Assembly: GCA_020845495.1 (NCBI GenBank)
Contig: JADLFM010000165.1
Span: 171,804 to 235,803 of the forward strand
Length of the DNA: 64,000 nt
Source of the DNA: Chloroflexota bacterium
Lineage (GTDB): Bacteria; Chloroflexota; UBA6077; JACCZL01
Direction of reading: 5' to 3'
Positions 52,378 to 62,040 of this stretch are shown here, one piece after another (position 1 is the stretch's first letter; the number at the start of each line of letters is the position of its first letter). Made by a program: the position numbers and the translations under genes. The notes beneath the pieces were generated by a model, which was not told the DNA's origin, did not search any database, and saw nothing but the letters and a program-made list of their open reading frames with translations.

Positions 52378-53220
52378 ATGACGACGGGAGGGCGGGTGTC
52401 GCGCCGCGTCTTCCGAGAGGAGGTCAAAGATTACCTGATCGCCGCGATCCTGCGCGGCGATCTCAAGGCCGGCGAGCGGGTCGTCGAGACCCGGATAGCC
52501 GACGTGCTCGGCGTCAGCCAGGCGCCGGTGCGGGAGGCGCTGCGCGAACTAGAACTACTTGGGTTCGTGGAGAGCACTGCATTCCGTGGCACCCGGGTGT
52601 GCGCCGTCTCCTATGAGGAGCTGGGCCAGTTGTACCCGCTGCGCGCGACCGTCGAGGCGATGGCGGCCCGTGCGGCAGCAACGCGGATCGGCCCGGACGA
52701 GCTACGGGCGCTCGAACGGTATCTGGCGGAGATGCACGACGCCGCCCGGCGTGGCGATACTCAGGCACACGTCGAGAGCGATATCGCGTTTCACCGCATC
52801 ATCGTCAAGGCGTCCGGCAGCCGGTTACTGCGCCGCTTCTGGGACGGCATGCAGCTTCACGCGACGACGTTCCTGACGCTCGCCGTGACCCGCCGCGACC
52901 TCCATGAGCTTGCCGAGCGCCACGCCTCGGTGCTCGCCGCATTGACCGCGCACGACCCGGTCGCGGCCGAGGAAGCGGTCCGCCGTCACATCGAGGAGCC
53001 GGGCGCGTGGGTGCTCGACATCCTGTGCCGGTCGGCCACCCCGCCCGATGCTCCCCCGCATGACCTCGCCATGGACGACGCGCCGTCCGGAGATGCCGAC
53101 TCTCCCGCCGAGCAGCCGCCAACGCGTCCAGGCCGTGGGCGGGCGGTGAGGCGCCGTCAGTCGGGTGTGGCGCCAGCACTGCGCCCGTCGAGCAGCCAGG
53201 GCCGGGAGCACGCGGGCTGA
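52378..53220 (+). CDS. GntR/FCD-family transcriptional regulator
   Basis: 280 aa from ATG 52378. The winged helix is in residues 8-70: VKDYLIAAILRGDLKAGERVVETRIADVLGVSQAPVREALRELELLGFVESTAFRGTRV. The FCD ligand-binding domain (about 75-200) has the metal-type His/Asp spacing DIAFHRIIVKASGS and the later RHASVLAALTAHDPVAAEEAVRRHIEE. A low-complexity tail ends the protein. It likely controls the hydroxylase operon upstream; the 14-bp palindrome at 47240 is a possible target. Confidence 0.88.
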   Translation: MTTGGRVSRRVFREEVKDYLIAAILRGDLKAGERVVETRIADVLGVSQAPVREALRELELLGFVESTAFRGTRVCAVSYEELGQLYPLRATVEAMAARAAATRIGPDELRALERYLAEMHDAARRGDTQAHVESDIAFHRIIVKASGSRLLRRFWDGMQLHATTFLTLAVTRRDLHELAERHASVLAALTAHDPVAAEEAVRRHIEEPGAWVLDILCRSATPPDAPPHDLAMDDAPSGDADSPAEQPPTRPGRGRAVRRRQSGVAPALRPSSSQGREHAG

Positions 53221-53368
53221 TTGTCCCCCGTGACGTCGGCCGGTGTCTCCGGCGCCGACCCCGCGAGTCTAGGCCGATACCACGGTGAATGCCACATGCG
53301 CCCTGGTCACGACCATGGAGATCCCACCGCGGCTGTGGTGTCGTCCTTGCCGAGCGACGGTCTCAGCC

Positions 53369-53869
53369 TTACTCACCGATAGCGCCGTCGGTCACTTCGC
53401 GGAGGATGTCGGCGTGGCCGTTGTGGCGGGCGGTCTCCTCGATCATGTGGATCAGGATCCGCCGCAGACTATGGGGACGGCCCGGGTCGCGGGCGACGTC
53501 GTCGAGCGAGGTGGCAGCAGCCGTGATCTCGCGCGAGCGCGCGACCTCGGCATGGTAGAAGGCGGTGACGCGTTCGAGCGAATCGTCGGGCTCGATCCGG
53601 AAGTCAGCGTCGGGGTCGCCAGCCCGCCAGGGGATGTAGACGTCCTGGCCGGCGAAGGTGCGCTGAAACCAGGAGCGCTCGACGTATCCGAGGTGTTTGA
53701 CGAGGCCAAGCAACGAGGTTCCGGAGGGCGTCCAGATGCGCCGGGCCTGCTCCTCGCTGAGCCCGGCGACCTTCCAGAGTAGGGTATCCCGCTGGAAGTT
53801 GAGGAACGCTGCCAACATCTCCCGCTCGGGGCCGCCGGCCGGGCGCGTCGCTCGGGCGTCCTTGTCCAT
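53369..53869 (-). CDS. DinB-family (DUF664) protein
   Basis: 166 aa. Metal-binding His residues sit in the family pattern: LVKHLGYVERSWF (about residue 60) and LIHMIEETARHNGHADILRE (about 138-158). Members include mycothiol- or bacillithiol-dependent transferases and other small four-helix metal proteins. Its partner and substrate are unknown. It is not close to other stress genes. Confidence 0.85.
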   Translation of the reverse strand: MDKDARATRPAGGPEREMLAAFLNFQRDTLLWKVAGLSEEQARRIWTPSGTSLLGLVKHLGYVERSWFQRTFAGQDVYIPWRAGDPDADFRIEPDDSLERVTAFYHAEVARSREITAAATSLDDVARDPGRPHSLRRILIHMIEETARHNGHADILREVTDGAIGE

Positions 53870-53992
53870 CCTCTCCCTCGTCGGTGTGGTGATGGGGCCA
53901 CGTCCGGAACAAGCGTCGAGCGCAGGCCCGTTGGCCGTAGGCGATCGTCCGCCGCTCGCGCTCGCTGCTCGACGTTCGCGACTCAGCGGCGG

Positions 53993-55210
53993 CTACTCCA
54001 GCAGCTTGCCGCGCTCCTCGGTCGGGATGACCTCGCGGCTCTTGATCGCCGCGAACAGCTTCTGCCGGAAGCGCATATCGCCGATCAGGCAGGCGCCCAC
54101 CAGCCGTCCATCCATGAAGAACATCCGTTGGTAGGCTCGCGCGCGGGCATCGAGACGCTCGTACGACTCCAGGTTCGCGCTGCTGTCCGGGGTCAGGCCG
54201 ATCACCCGAATGTACGAGTCGAACAACGTGCTCGAATACATCGGGATGTCGTGGTAAACGGTCTTCTGGCCGAGCATGTTCATCGCCGCTGTCTTGCCAT
54301 GCCCGATCGAGTTGCCCCAGGTACCCATGATGTTGTGGCGCTCGATCGTCACGTCGTAGAACTCGGCGATGTCCCCGCCGGCGTAGACGTTCGGCGCACC
54401 TGTTTCGAGGTACTCGTTCGTCACGATCCCCTCGCGGATCTCGACCGGCATTCCCTCGAACAACTCCAGGTTCAGCTTCACGCCCAGGCCCGCGCCGACC
54501 ATGTCGGTCTCGATGCGCTCGCCCTTCGAGGTGACGACCGCCTTGACAGCGCCATTGTCACGCTCGCACGAGTCGATGGTGACGCCGTACTGCATGTGAA
54601 CCCCGTGGATCGCCGCGATGTCGTCGACGAGTGCTCCACCCTCAGGATCGAGAATGCGGCGGAGGAAGTGCGGCCCCCGGTGCAGCCAGAACACTTCTAG
54701 CCCCTGCTCGCGGAAGCCCTCGGCAAGCTCGTAGGCAATGTAGCTGCCACCCGTCACGACCGCCCGTTTCGAGGCATGCACCGCTTCGAGGATCGCCTCG
54801 GCGTCGTCGAAGTACTGGAAATTGAAGACGTTCCCCGCGCCCTCGGCGCCCGGCACGCGGAGGGAGTTCGGACGGCCGCCGGTCGCGATGAAGAGCGCGT
54901 CGTACGGAAGTTCGCGGCCGTCGTGGAGGGTCGCCGTCTGCCCGATGTGGTCGACTTTCGTGACGCGCGTTTCGAGGAGTAGATTGATGCCACGCTGAGC
55001 ATGCTGCTCGATGGTCCGCAGGAAGACCTTTTGCCGGGTCGCTTTGCCCTTGATATAGGGCGGCAGCGCGACGCGGTTGTAGAGGGGCCAGCGTTCGTTC
55101 CCAAGCAGGGTGATCTCGCAGTGCGGGTCGTTCTTCCGTAAGGTCTCGGCACAGGTGGTGCCCGCGACGCCGTTCCCGACGATCACGAACCGTTTCGGTC
55201 GCTCCGGCAC
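53993..55210 (-). CDS. FAD/NAD(P)-dependent oxidoreductase, nitrite-reductase/rubredoxin-reductase type
   Basis: 405 aa from GTG 55210 with GGAGGAA 6 bp upstream. The FAD motif VIVGNGVAGTTCAETLRK is near the start, ATGGRP closes the first Rossmann, VVTGGSYIAYELAEGFREQGLEVFWLHRG is the NAD(P) Rossmann, and VYAGGDIAEF the second FAD contact. No redox-active Cys pair was seen. It resembles the N-terminal reductase module of NirB and ferredoxin/rubredoxin reductases. The electron acceptor is not encoded next to it. Confidence 0.88.
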   Translation of the reverse strand: MPERPKRFVIVGNGVAGTTCAETLRKNDPHCEITLLGNERWPLYNRVALPPYIKGKATRQKVFLRTIEQHAQRGINLLLETRVTKVDHIGQTATLHDGRELPYDALFIATGGRPNSLRVPGAEGAGNVFNFQYFDDAEAILEAVHASKRAVVTGGSYIAYELAEGFREQGLEVFWLHRGPHFLRRILDPEGGALVDDIAAIHGVHMQYGVTIDSCERDNGAVKAVVTSKGERIETDMVGAGLGVKLNLELFEGMPVEIREGIVTNEYLETGAPNVYAGGDIAEFYDVTIERHNIMGTWGNSIGHGKTAAMNMLGQKTVYHDIPMYSSTLFDSYIRVIGLTPDSSANLESYERLDARARAYQRMFFMDGRLVGACLIGDMRFRQKLFAAIKSREVIPTEERGKLLE

Positions 55211-55445
55211 TGGATTCCTCCCACCGCCACTGGGGACGCAACGCTGTAGCAGTGCAACTATAAAGACTGGGCGCAACTAAAAGGCCACCTCGGTCCGGCC
55301 TCGGACGTGGTGGCCCCCACGAGCCCATTATAGTCGTGCACGTTTCAGGCCAGACGCCGGCTTGACTGGGCGCCCTGCCCCGGGTGCGCTGCACGCTGGA
55401 CTAGTTCGACTGTACCGGGCCTGGCTGGGAATAGCACTGTCAGGC

Positions 55446-58061
55446 ATGCGGTGGATCGCATCCTGCCCCGGAGCGTCAGTGCTACAATCGGGCCGTGGAA
55501 CACCTGTTCCCGCCAGGACTTCTCGTGCGGCCTTCTCAGCCGAGGTGTGGGACGCGGCGTATGCCGATGACGCGGCCTGGCGCGGCGCTGTGAACGCGCC
55601 TCAGATCGTCGAACACCTGCTGCGCTCGCCGGAGCATAGCCGCTGTGTGACGGCCTTCCGCCACGTGCCGCCGAAGCCAGCTCGCTTCGCGCCGTTCCCG
55701 GAGGGTATCGACGGGCAGTTGCGGGACGCCTACGCCAGGCGCGGCATCGAGCGGGTGTACACCCATCAGGCCGACGCAGTGTCGCACGTGTTGGCGGGAC
55801 GGAACGTGGTGGTAGTGACGCCGACGGCCTCCGGCAAGACGCTCTGCTACAACCTGCCGGTCCTCGACGCGATCCTGAAAGACTCGAGCACCCGCGCCCT
55901 GTACCTCTTCCCGACCAAGGCGCTCGCCCAGGATCAGCAGGCCGAGCTACACGGGCTGGTCGAGGCGGTCGGCGCGGATATCAAGACCTACACCTATGAC
56001 GGCGATACCCCGGCCACCGCCCGCCGAGTGATCCGGCAGGCCGGTCACATCGTGGTGACGAACCCGGACATGCTTCACACCGGGATTCTGCCCCACCACG
56101 ATAAGTGGGTCCGGCTCTTCGAGAATCTGCGCTACGTGGTCGTCGATGAATTGCACCAGTACCGGGGCGTCTTCGGCAGCCACGTCGCCAACGTCCTGCG
56201 CCGGCTGCGGCGGATCTGCGCCTTCTACGGCACCAACCCCCAGTTCATCTGCTGCTCGGCCACCATCGGCAACGCCGGCGAGCTTGGCTCACGCCTCACC
56301 GAGTACGGCTCGCTGGTGGACGAGGCCGGCTACGAGCCGAGCGCCCTGCTCGCGGAGCGGGCGAGCGCGCTGGTGGACCTGCCGCTGCGGCTCGTCGACG
56401 AGAGCGGTGCACCGAGCGGCGAGAAATTCCTGCTCTTCTACAACCCTCCGGTCGTCAACAAGCAGCTTGGCATCCGCCGCTCCTCGACGCTCGTCGCGCG
56501 GACCCTGGCGACGGCGTTCCTGTCGAACGGTCTCCAGACGATCGTCTTCGCCCGTAGCCGCCTCTCCGTAGAGGTGCTGCTGCACTACCTGAAGGAGGCT
56601 GCCGCGAAGCGCCACTTCGATCCGGGCGCCATCCAGGGGTATCGTGGCGGCTACCTGCCGCGCGAGCGACGCGCGATCGAGCACGGTATCCGCGACGGCA
56701 GCGTGCGCGGGGTCGTCGCGACGAACGCGCTCGAGCTTGGTATCGACATCGGTGGGCTGGAGGCGGCAGTGCTAGCCGGCTACCCCGGCAGTATCGCCTC
56801 GACGCTCCAGCAGATGGGGCGGGTCGGGCGGCGGGATCGTCCGTCGGTTGCCGTGCTGGTCGGGACGAGCTCGCCGCTCGACCAGTTCATCATCACCCAT
56901 CCGCAGTACTTCTTCGGGCGGACGCCCGAGAGCGGGCTGGTGAACCCGGGCAATCTGGTGATCCGCGCCAACCATCTCCGCTGCGCGGCCTTCGAGCTAC
57001 CCTTTGAAGCCGGCGAGCGCTTTGGGGGCGCCGCGACCGAGGAATTGCTCCGCTACTTCGAGGAGGATGGCGCGCTGCACTTCAACAGCACCAGCCGCAA
57101 GTGGTACTGGGCCAGCGAGCGCTTCCCGGCCGAGGCGGTCAGCTTGCGGAGTGCAGCCAGCGACAACTTCGTCATCGTCGACACGACCGTGACCGGCCAG
57201 CCGCGCGTGATCGGTGAGATGGATCGTTACGCCGCGCCGGTCTACCTCCACGAGGAGGCGATCTACATCCACGGCGGCCAGCAACATCAGGTCGAGAAGC
57301 TGGACTGGGAGCAGAAGAAAGCGTACGTCCGTCAGGTGAACGTGGATTACTACACCGACGCGGAGCTTGCGGTGCACCTTCAGGTGATGGATACGTTCGC
57401 GGAGACGCCGGAGGCTCTAATCCACCGGCCGGGGAGGGCCCTCACCCCCCAGCCCCCTCTCCCGCACGCGGGAGAGGGGGAGGGGGGTGAGGGGGCGCAC
57501 GCGGGAGAAGAGGGGCAGGCGTCGGTAGAGGCAGGTGCTGGTGAGGTCCGGTTCGCGCACGGCGAGGTGAGCGTCACCTATCAGCCGACGATCTTCAAGA
57601 AGATCAAGTTCGATACCCACGAGAATGTGGGCTGGGGCAAGATCCACCTGCCGGAGGAGGAGCTTCAGACGGCGGCCTTCTGGCTGTCACTGCCAGCCTC
57701 GCGCGCCGAAGGACTCGGCCGGGAAGATCTCGAGGGCGGGCTGGTCGGGCTGGCGAACCTGCTCGGCGCCGTTGCGCCGCTCTACTTGATGTGCGACCCA
57801 CGTGACGTGGGGGTCGTGCCACAGGTGAAATCGCCCTTTACCGGCCTGCCAACGATCTTCGTGTACGAGCGGGTACCGGCCGGGGTTGGATTCTCCGAGC
57901 GGTTGTTTGCGATGCGCCAGGAGGTGCTGGGGGCAGCGGCAGACCTCGCCCGCGAATGCCCCTGTGCGGCCGGCTGCCCAAGCTGTGTGGGCCCGGCCCA
58001 GGCCGTTGGCGAGCGTGGCAAGCAGCACGCTGTTCGGCTTGCCCTCGGCACTGACACCTGA
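55446..58061 (+). CDS. DEAD/DEAH-box helicase with C-terminal DUF1998-like Cys cluster, carrying an inserted repeat
   Basis: 871 aa if started at ATG 55446; the frame is open back to 55362, and a TACAAT box at 55483 would instead favour GTG 55545. Motifs: YTHQADAVSHVLAGRNVVVVTPTASGKTLCYN (Q-motif and Walker A), VVDELHQYRGVFGSH (motif II), CCSATIGN (III), and VATNALELGIDIGGLEA and QQMGRVGRRDR (V and VI). This matches Hrq1/YprA-type 3'-5' helicases. The C-terminal Cys group CPCAAGCPSC is present. At about residues 665-690 the protein holds ALTPQPPLPHAGEGEGG, translated from a palindromic repeat. Confidence 0.9.
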   Translation: MRWIASCPGASVLQSGRGTPVPARTSRAAFSAEVWDAAYADDAAWRGAVNAPQIVEHLLRSPEHSRCVTAFRHVPPKPARFAPFPEGIDGQLRDAYARRGIERVYTHQADAVSHVLAGRNVVVVTPTASGKTLCYNLPVLDAILKDSSTRALYLFPTKALAQDQQAELHGLVEAVGADIKTYTYDGDTPATARRVIRQAGHIVVTNPDMLHTGILPHHDKWVRLFENLRYVVVDELHQYRGVFGSHVANVLRRLRRICAFYGTNPQFICCSATIGNAGELGSRLTEYGSLVDEAGYEPSALLAERASALVDLPLRLVDESGAPSGEKFLLFYNPPVVNKQLGIRRSSTLVARTLATAFLSNGLQTIVFARSRLSVEVLLHYLKEAAAKRHFDPGAIQGYRGGYLPRERRAIEHGIRDGSVRGVVATNALELGIDIGGLEAAVLAGYPGSIASTLQQMGRVGRRDRPSVAVLVGTSSPLDQFIITHPQYFFGRTPESGLVNPGNLVIRANHLRCAAFELPFEAGERFGGAATEELLRYFEEDGALHFNSTSRKWYWASERFPAEAVSLRSAASDNFVIVDTTVTGQPRVIGEMDRYAAPVYLHEEAIYIHGGQQHQVEKLDWEQKKAYVRQVNVDYYTDAELAVHLQVMDTFAETPEALIHRPGRALTPQPPLPHAGEGEGGEGAHAGEEGQASVEAGAGEVRFAHGEVSVTYQPTIFKKIKFDTHENVGWGKIHLPEEELQTAAFWLSLPASRAEGLGREDLEGGLVGLANLLGAVAPLYLMCDPRDVGVVPQVKSPFTGLPTIFVYERVPAGVGFSERLFAMRQEVLGAAADLARECPCAAGCPSCVGPAQAVGERGKQHAVRLALGTDT
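55483..55488 (+). promoter_or_regulatory. -10 box candidate near the helicase start
   Basis: TACAAT is one base off TATAAT. The -35 region is not clear. If real, transcription begins near 55495 and the coding start would be the in-frame GTG at 55545. Confidence 0.35.
57439..57493. repeat. REP-like palindromic repeat inside the helicase coding region (copy B)
   Basis: 55-bp nearly perfect palindrome: outer arms 57439-57450 and 57482-57493 (12 bp), inner arms 57453-57465 and 57468-57480 (13 bp), 2-base tip. It is related to the intergenic element at 45524-45580. The reading frame passes through it without a stop. Confidence 0.9.
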
Positions 58062-58222
58062 GCTGGCTCCCACGCGGCGCGGTCATCAGCGCCGTGCAGC
58101 ATCGTGGTGCTGACGATTCTGGCACGGTGGGGGCTCTACCCGATCGAGCGTCGGCCTTCCTGCTGTCGAGGTGCGCGCTACCATAGCGCGTAGGCCAAGA
58201 ATCACGAAGGGGGCACGGCTGC

Positions 58223-59233
58223 ATGCGCGCGTTACGGCTCGCGGCTCATCGTCCACTCGCCATGGAGCTCGAGAGCGTTCAGGTGGCCGATACGCCGCCG
58301 CCCGGGATGCTGCTCGTCGAGGCGAAGACGACCGCGATTTCGGCCGGCACCGAGATCGCGAACTTCCGGGGTATCACCACTTACCGTTCGGCCAGCACCC
58401 CGGACTGGAGCGCCGACCCGTATGTGCCCGGGTATTCGGTGGCGGGCGTCGTCCGCGCGGTTGGCGAGGGTGTCACGGGTTTCAAGCCCGGCGATCGCGT
58501 CTGCGGGATGGGGCCGCATGCCTCGGCATCGATCGTCGATGCTGCTCGGTTCGTCCCTATTCCCGATGAGGTCACGTTCGACCATGCGGCAATGACCACA
58601 CTCGTCTGTATCGTGATGAACGCGGTCAGGCTCGCGCGGGTCGAGCTTGGGGACCGGGTGGCCGTCGTCGGAGCCGGCCTGATCGGTCAGTTCGCACTTC
58701 AACTCGCACGTCTCAACGGAGGCCGCCCGACGTTGTCAGTCGATCCGATCGCGGCGCGGCGCGAGCTCGCCCGCACCTGCGGCGCCACGGCAGCAGTCGA
58801 CCCGACGACGCCGGATGCCACCGAGCAGATCGAGCGGCTGACCGGCGGGCGCGAGTTCGACGTCGTGTTCGAAGCTACCGGCTCGCCGCTCGCGTTCAAT
58901 CCCGCCTTGAAGCTCGTGCGCTTCGAGGGCCGGATGATCTTGCTCGGCTCTACACGTGGGCTGGTGGAGCAGTTCGATCCGTACTCCGACGTCCACCTCA
59001 AAGGCGCGACGCTGATCGGCGCCCACATGCGGACGCACCCGGAGGTGGTGACGCCGAACAACCGCTGGACGTTGGACAACAACCGCCGTCTCGGCCTGGA
59101 GCTCATTCGCACGGGCGATTTGCAGGTCGAGCCGCTGATCAGCCACCGCATCTCAGGCGAGGAAGGCCCGCATATGTTCGAGCGGCTGGCTGAGAACCGT
59201 GAGAGCTTCTTCGGCGTACTGCTCAACTGGTGA
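58223..59233 (+). CDS. zinc-independent alcohol dehydrogenase-like (MDR) protein
   Basis: 336 aa. GroES-like N-terminus with AISAGTEIANFRG, where zinc enzymes have a Cys, and PGYSVAGVVRAVGEGVTGFKPGDRVCG, lacking the GHE zinc motif. NAD(P)-binding motif VAVVGAGLIGQFALQLARLNG follows. The C-terminal part has FDVVFEATGSPLAFNPALKLV. It is a medium-chain dehydrogenase/reductase without the catalytic zinc set, similar to BchC-like and bacterial sugar-oxidoreductase members. The substrate is unknown. Its neighbour at 59410 is a zinc-type MDR. Confidence 0.85.
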   Translation: MRALRLAAHRPLAMELESVQVADTPPPGMLLVEAKTTAISAGTEIANFRGITTYRSASTPDWSADPYVPGYSVAGVVRAVGEGVTGFKPGDRVCGMGPHASASIVDAARFVPIPDEVTFDHAAMTTLVCIVMNAVRLARVELGDRVAVVGAGLIGQFALQLARLNGGRPTLSVDPIAARRELARTCGATAAVDPTTPDATEQIERLTGGREFDVVFEATGSPLAFNPALKLVRFEGRMILLGSTRGLVEQFDPYSDVHLKGATLIGAHMRTHPEVVTPNNRWTLDNNRRLGLELIRTGDLQVEPLISHRISGEEGPHMFERLAENRESFFGVLLNW

Positions 59234-59409
59234 CGGTTTGGCGTAGGGGTAACTTGATGGAGTGATGGCCTGACAGCGGACCCGAGTGGACAGCGGACCC
59301 GGGTGGACAGCGGACCCGGGTGGAGGGAGCTGACGCATCGTCATGGTCTCGCCCCCACCCGGCTCGTGATTACCGTTGTCTCGAGAGGTTCAGAGCCGTA
59401 CGGCCGGGT

Positions 59410-60522
59410 CTACCAGGTACGGAGGGCGGCACGGGGAATGCGACCCGTCGTCTGCTCGTCGAAAGCCCGGTTGATGTCGGTCAGCGGGAACTCGTACGCC
59501 ATCAGCTTCTGGTACGGGTAGCGGCTCATGGTCGCCTCGACGAAGTCCACCGCCTGCTTCAGATGGCGCGGCTCGTACTGGAGCATGCCGGTGATGCTGA
59601 GGTGGCGGCGCACCAGCAGGTTCGGCTCGAACTCACAGGTCAGGCCGGTATTGATGTTGCCAACCTCCAGGTACCGGCCCCCGTTGCCGAGCATCTGGAG
59701 CCCTTCGAGCATCACCGAGGGGAAGCCCACGAAATCGCAGGCGATCTCCGCGCCGATGCCCTTTGTGAGCTCCCAGACCCGCGCGATTCGCTGCTCTGGC
59801 TCCGGTAGCTCGCGCATGTCGATCAACTCATGCGCGCCGAACGACTCGGCAAGCTCCAGGCGCTCGGGCACACCGTCGATCACGATGATCTTGCTGGCGC
59901 CCCGCTCGCGCGCCACAGCCGTCGCGAAGAGGCCGAGGCCGCCCGCGCCCTGCACCACTACCGTCTCGCCGAGGCCAAGCTGCCCGAGCTCCAGAGCGTA
60001 GATCACCTGCGACATCGCGCAGTTGAGCGTCGCAGCCGTCGGGTCAGGAATCGCGTCCGGGCACTTATAGACGAAGTGGTTGGGGTACAGGTAGTAGTAC
60101 TGTGCGAAGGCGCCGTTGAAGTGCGGCGCGGTGTCCGAGTCGTACTTCTTACCAGGACTCTTGTTCGTGCACCAGGTAGTACGGCCGGTCCGGCAGTAGG
60201 CGCAACTGTGGCAGGGGAACGTGTAACCGTAGACGACGCGGTCGCCGACGGCTAGCGGCTCGCCGTTGCTGTCGGTCGACACGCCCTCGCCGAGCGCGTC
60301 GATCCGGCCCATCATCTCGTGACCCATGATGGTGGGGAACAGGGTCGTCTTGAGGGCCGGGTCGCGGTCGCCCTTCCAGGTGTGGATGTCCGAGCCGCAG
60401 ACGTTGGCGACTTCGACCTTGATGCGGATCGCACCGGGCCAGGGATCGGCGACCGGGTACTCGCGGATCTCGAACCGCTTCCCGACACCGGTCATGACGG
60501 CGGCCAGTCCGGTCTTTGCCAT
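59410..60522 (-). CDS. zinc-dependent alcohol/polyol dehydrogenase (MDR)
   Basis: 370 aa from ATG 60522; GGGAG lies upstream. Catalytic zinc ligands: Cys in VANVCGSDIHTWKGD (about residue 39) and His-Glu in PTIMGHEMMG (about 64). The structural zinc site lies in CHSCAYCRTGRTTWC. NAD(P) motif VVVQGAGGLGLFATAVARERG. It should oxidise a secondary alcohol or sugar alcohol; the precise substrate is not readable. It is convergent with the MDR gene at 58223 and divergent from the Gfo/Idh gene. Confidence 0.9.
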   Translation of the reverse strand: MAKTGLAAVMTGVGKRFEIREYPVADPWPGAIRIKVEVANVCGSDIHTWKGDRDPALKTTLFPTIMGHEMMGRIDALGEGVSTDSNGEPLAVGDRVVYGYTFPCHSCAYCRTGRTTWCTNKSPGKKYDSDTAPHFNGAFAQYYYLYPNHFVYKCPDAIPDPTAATLNCAMSQVIYALELGQLGLGETVVVQGAGGLGLFATAVARERGASKIIVIDGVPERLELAESFGAHELIDMRELPEPEQRIARVWELTKGIGAEIACDFVGFPSVMLEGLQMLGNGGRYLEVGNINTGLTCEFEPNLLVRRHLSITGMLQYEPRHLKQAVDFVEATMSRYPYQKLMAYEFPLTDINRAFDEQTTGRIPRAALRTW

Positions 60523-60780
60523 GAGCGTTTTCTCCCGAGCGTGAGAGTGCTGGCGGACGAACGCCGACCGCCGATCAGTATTCAAGCCGGCCGGGCGCGT
60601 AATGTCCAGCCGGGGCGAACTTCCTTCAGCCCCGCCCCGTTTCCCGGGTGCGCGCGAGAGCAAGGCGCCCGCGCTGAGCGCTACTTGCAGGATTCTCGGG
60701 ACGTACGGGGACGCTCCCGGGGATGAGCGTAGCAGTAGCGATGCACTATCCTCGACGGCGCGAGATCAGGGAGGAGTGTG

Positions 60781-61896
60781 ATGCACGACACCGGGGCAGC
60801 GTACAGCGGACGGCGATTGCGGCACGCCATCGTCGGGGTCGGGGCGGGCGTGTTCGAGATGCACCGCCCGGCGCTCGCCATGGAGACGGTCGAGGTGGTC
60901 GGTGTGTCAGACGTCAACGTCTCGGCCGGCCAGGCGCGAGCGGCTGAGCTTGGCTGCCCCTTCTTCGCTGACTACCGTCGACTGTTCGCCGAGACACGGC
61001 CTGACGTGGTCGTGGTGATGACGCCGCATCCGTTCCACGCCGAGATCGCGATCGCGGCGCTCGAGTCGGGCAGCCACGTCCTGACCGAGAAGTCGATGGC
61101 GGTCCACGTCGGACAGGCCGATGCGATGATCGCGGCAGCCGAGCGGGCCAATCGGTTGTTGGCGGCGAACCTCCAGTTCCGCCACCGGCCCGAAATTATT
61201 GCCGCCAGGCGCCTGCTGACCGAGGGTCGGCTCGGCGAGATCCAGCGCGTCGACGTGGTCGCAAACTGGACGCGCGGCACCTGCTACTACCGGCTCGCTC
61301 CCTGGCGAGGAACCTGGAAGGGTGAGGGCGGGGGTGTACTGATGAATCAGGCCCCGCATAATCTGGATCTGCTGGCTCATCTCTGCGGCATGCCGAGCCG
61401 ACTCGTCGCCTGGACCCGGACGCGTCTCCAACCCATTGAAACCGAGGATACTGCTCACGCGATGCTCGAGTGGCCGAACGGCGCGCTCGGCTCATTCCAC
61501 GCCAGCACCGCCGAGGGCGACGACCTGAACGACCGGATCACCATCGTCGGCACCGGCGGGCTGTTGAGCGTTACTCTCGGGCGGCTGGAGGCATCGGCTT
61601 TCGAGCAGGATCTCCGCGCGTACATCCCGACGACAGAGATCCCCTATGGCGGCCCCGGCATTCGGCCTCTCCCGGTCGAGGTTGGATCCGGTAGCGGCGA
61701 TCACACCGCTGTCTACCGCGACCTGCACGCGGCCATCCTCGACGGCACGCCGCTCGCCGCCGATGGGCGCGAGGGCCGGAAGTCGCTCGAACTTGCGAAC
61801 GCGATGACCTATTCGAGCAGAACCGGTGCGGCCGTGGATCTCCCCCTCGACCGTGCAGCATACGCGGCCCTGCTGGACGACCTCGCCCGCCGGTAG
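60781..61896 (+). CDS. Gfo/Idh/MocA-family oxidoreductase
   Basis: 371 aa; GGAGGAG precedes both GTG 60778 and ATG 60781. The Rossmann N-terminus is AIVGVGAGVFEMHRPALAM, followed by PHPFHAEIAIAALESGSHVLTEKSMAVHVGQADAMI, with the family's EKSMA (EKP-type) Lys. The C-terminal domain has GGGVLMNQAPHNLDLLAHLCG (the GG...H..D block), which holds the catalytic Asp/His area. NAD(P)-linked sugar or inositol-type oxidoreductase; the substrate is unknown. Confidence 0.9.
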   Translation: MHDTGAAYSGRRLRHAIVGVGAGVFEMHRPALAMETVEVVGVSDVNVSAGQARAAELGCPFFADYRRLFAETRPDVVVVMTPHPFHAEIAIAALESGSHVLTEKSMAVHVGQADAMIAAAERANRLLAANLQFRHRPEIIAARRLLTEGRLGEIQRVDVVANWTRGTCYYRLAPWRGTWKGEGGGVLMNQAPHNLDLLAHLCGMPSRLVAWTRTRLQPIETEDTAHAMLEWPNGALGSFHASTAEGDDLNDRITIVGTGGLLSVTLGRLEASAFEQDLRAYIPTTEIPYGGPGIRPLPVEVGSGSGDHTAVYRDLHAAILDGTPLAADGREGRKSLELANAMTYSSRTGAAVDLPLDRAAYAALLDDLARR

Positions 61897-61914
61897 GTCT
61901 GCCGGTAGGCTTGC

Positions 61915-61953
61915 GGCCGGGGCACACCGGGCGCAGACCGGCGTGCCCCGGCC
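61915..61953. terminator. 11-bp-stem hairpin after the Gfo/Idh gene
   Basis: The arms 61915-61925 and 61943-61953 are exact reverse complements around a 17-base loop. No T-run follows. The position 18 bp after a stop codon fits a transcription end. Confidence 0.5.
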
Positions 61954-62040
61954 CGCGACGATTGTTCGGATCAGCCCACACTGAGCACACGTGCACAAAC
62001 CACGGGCCGGCGTGCCCTGCCCTGGAGCCGCGCCGGCGCG

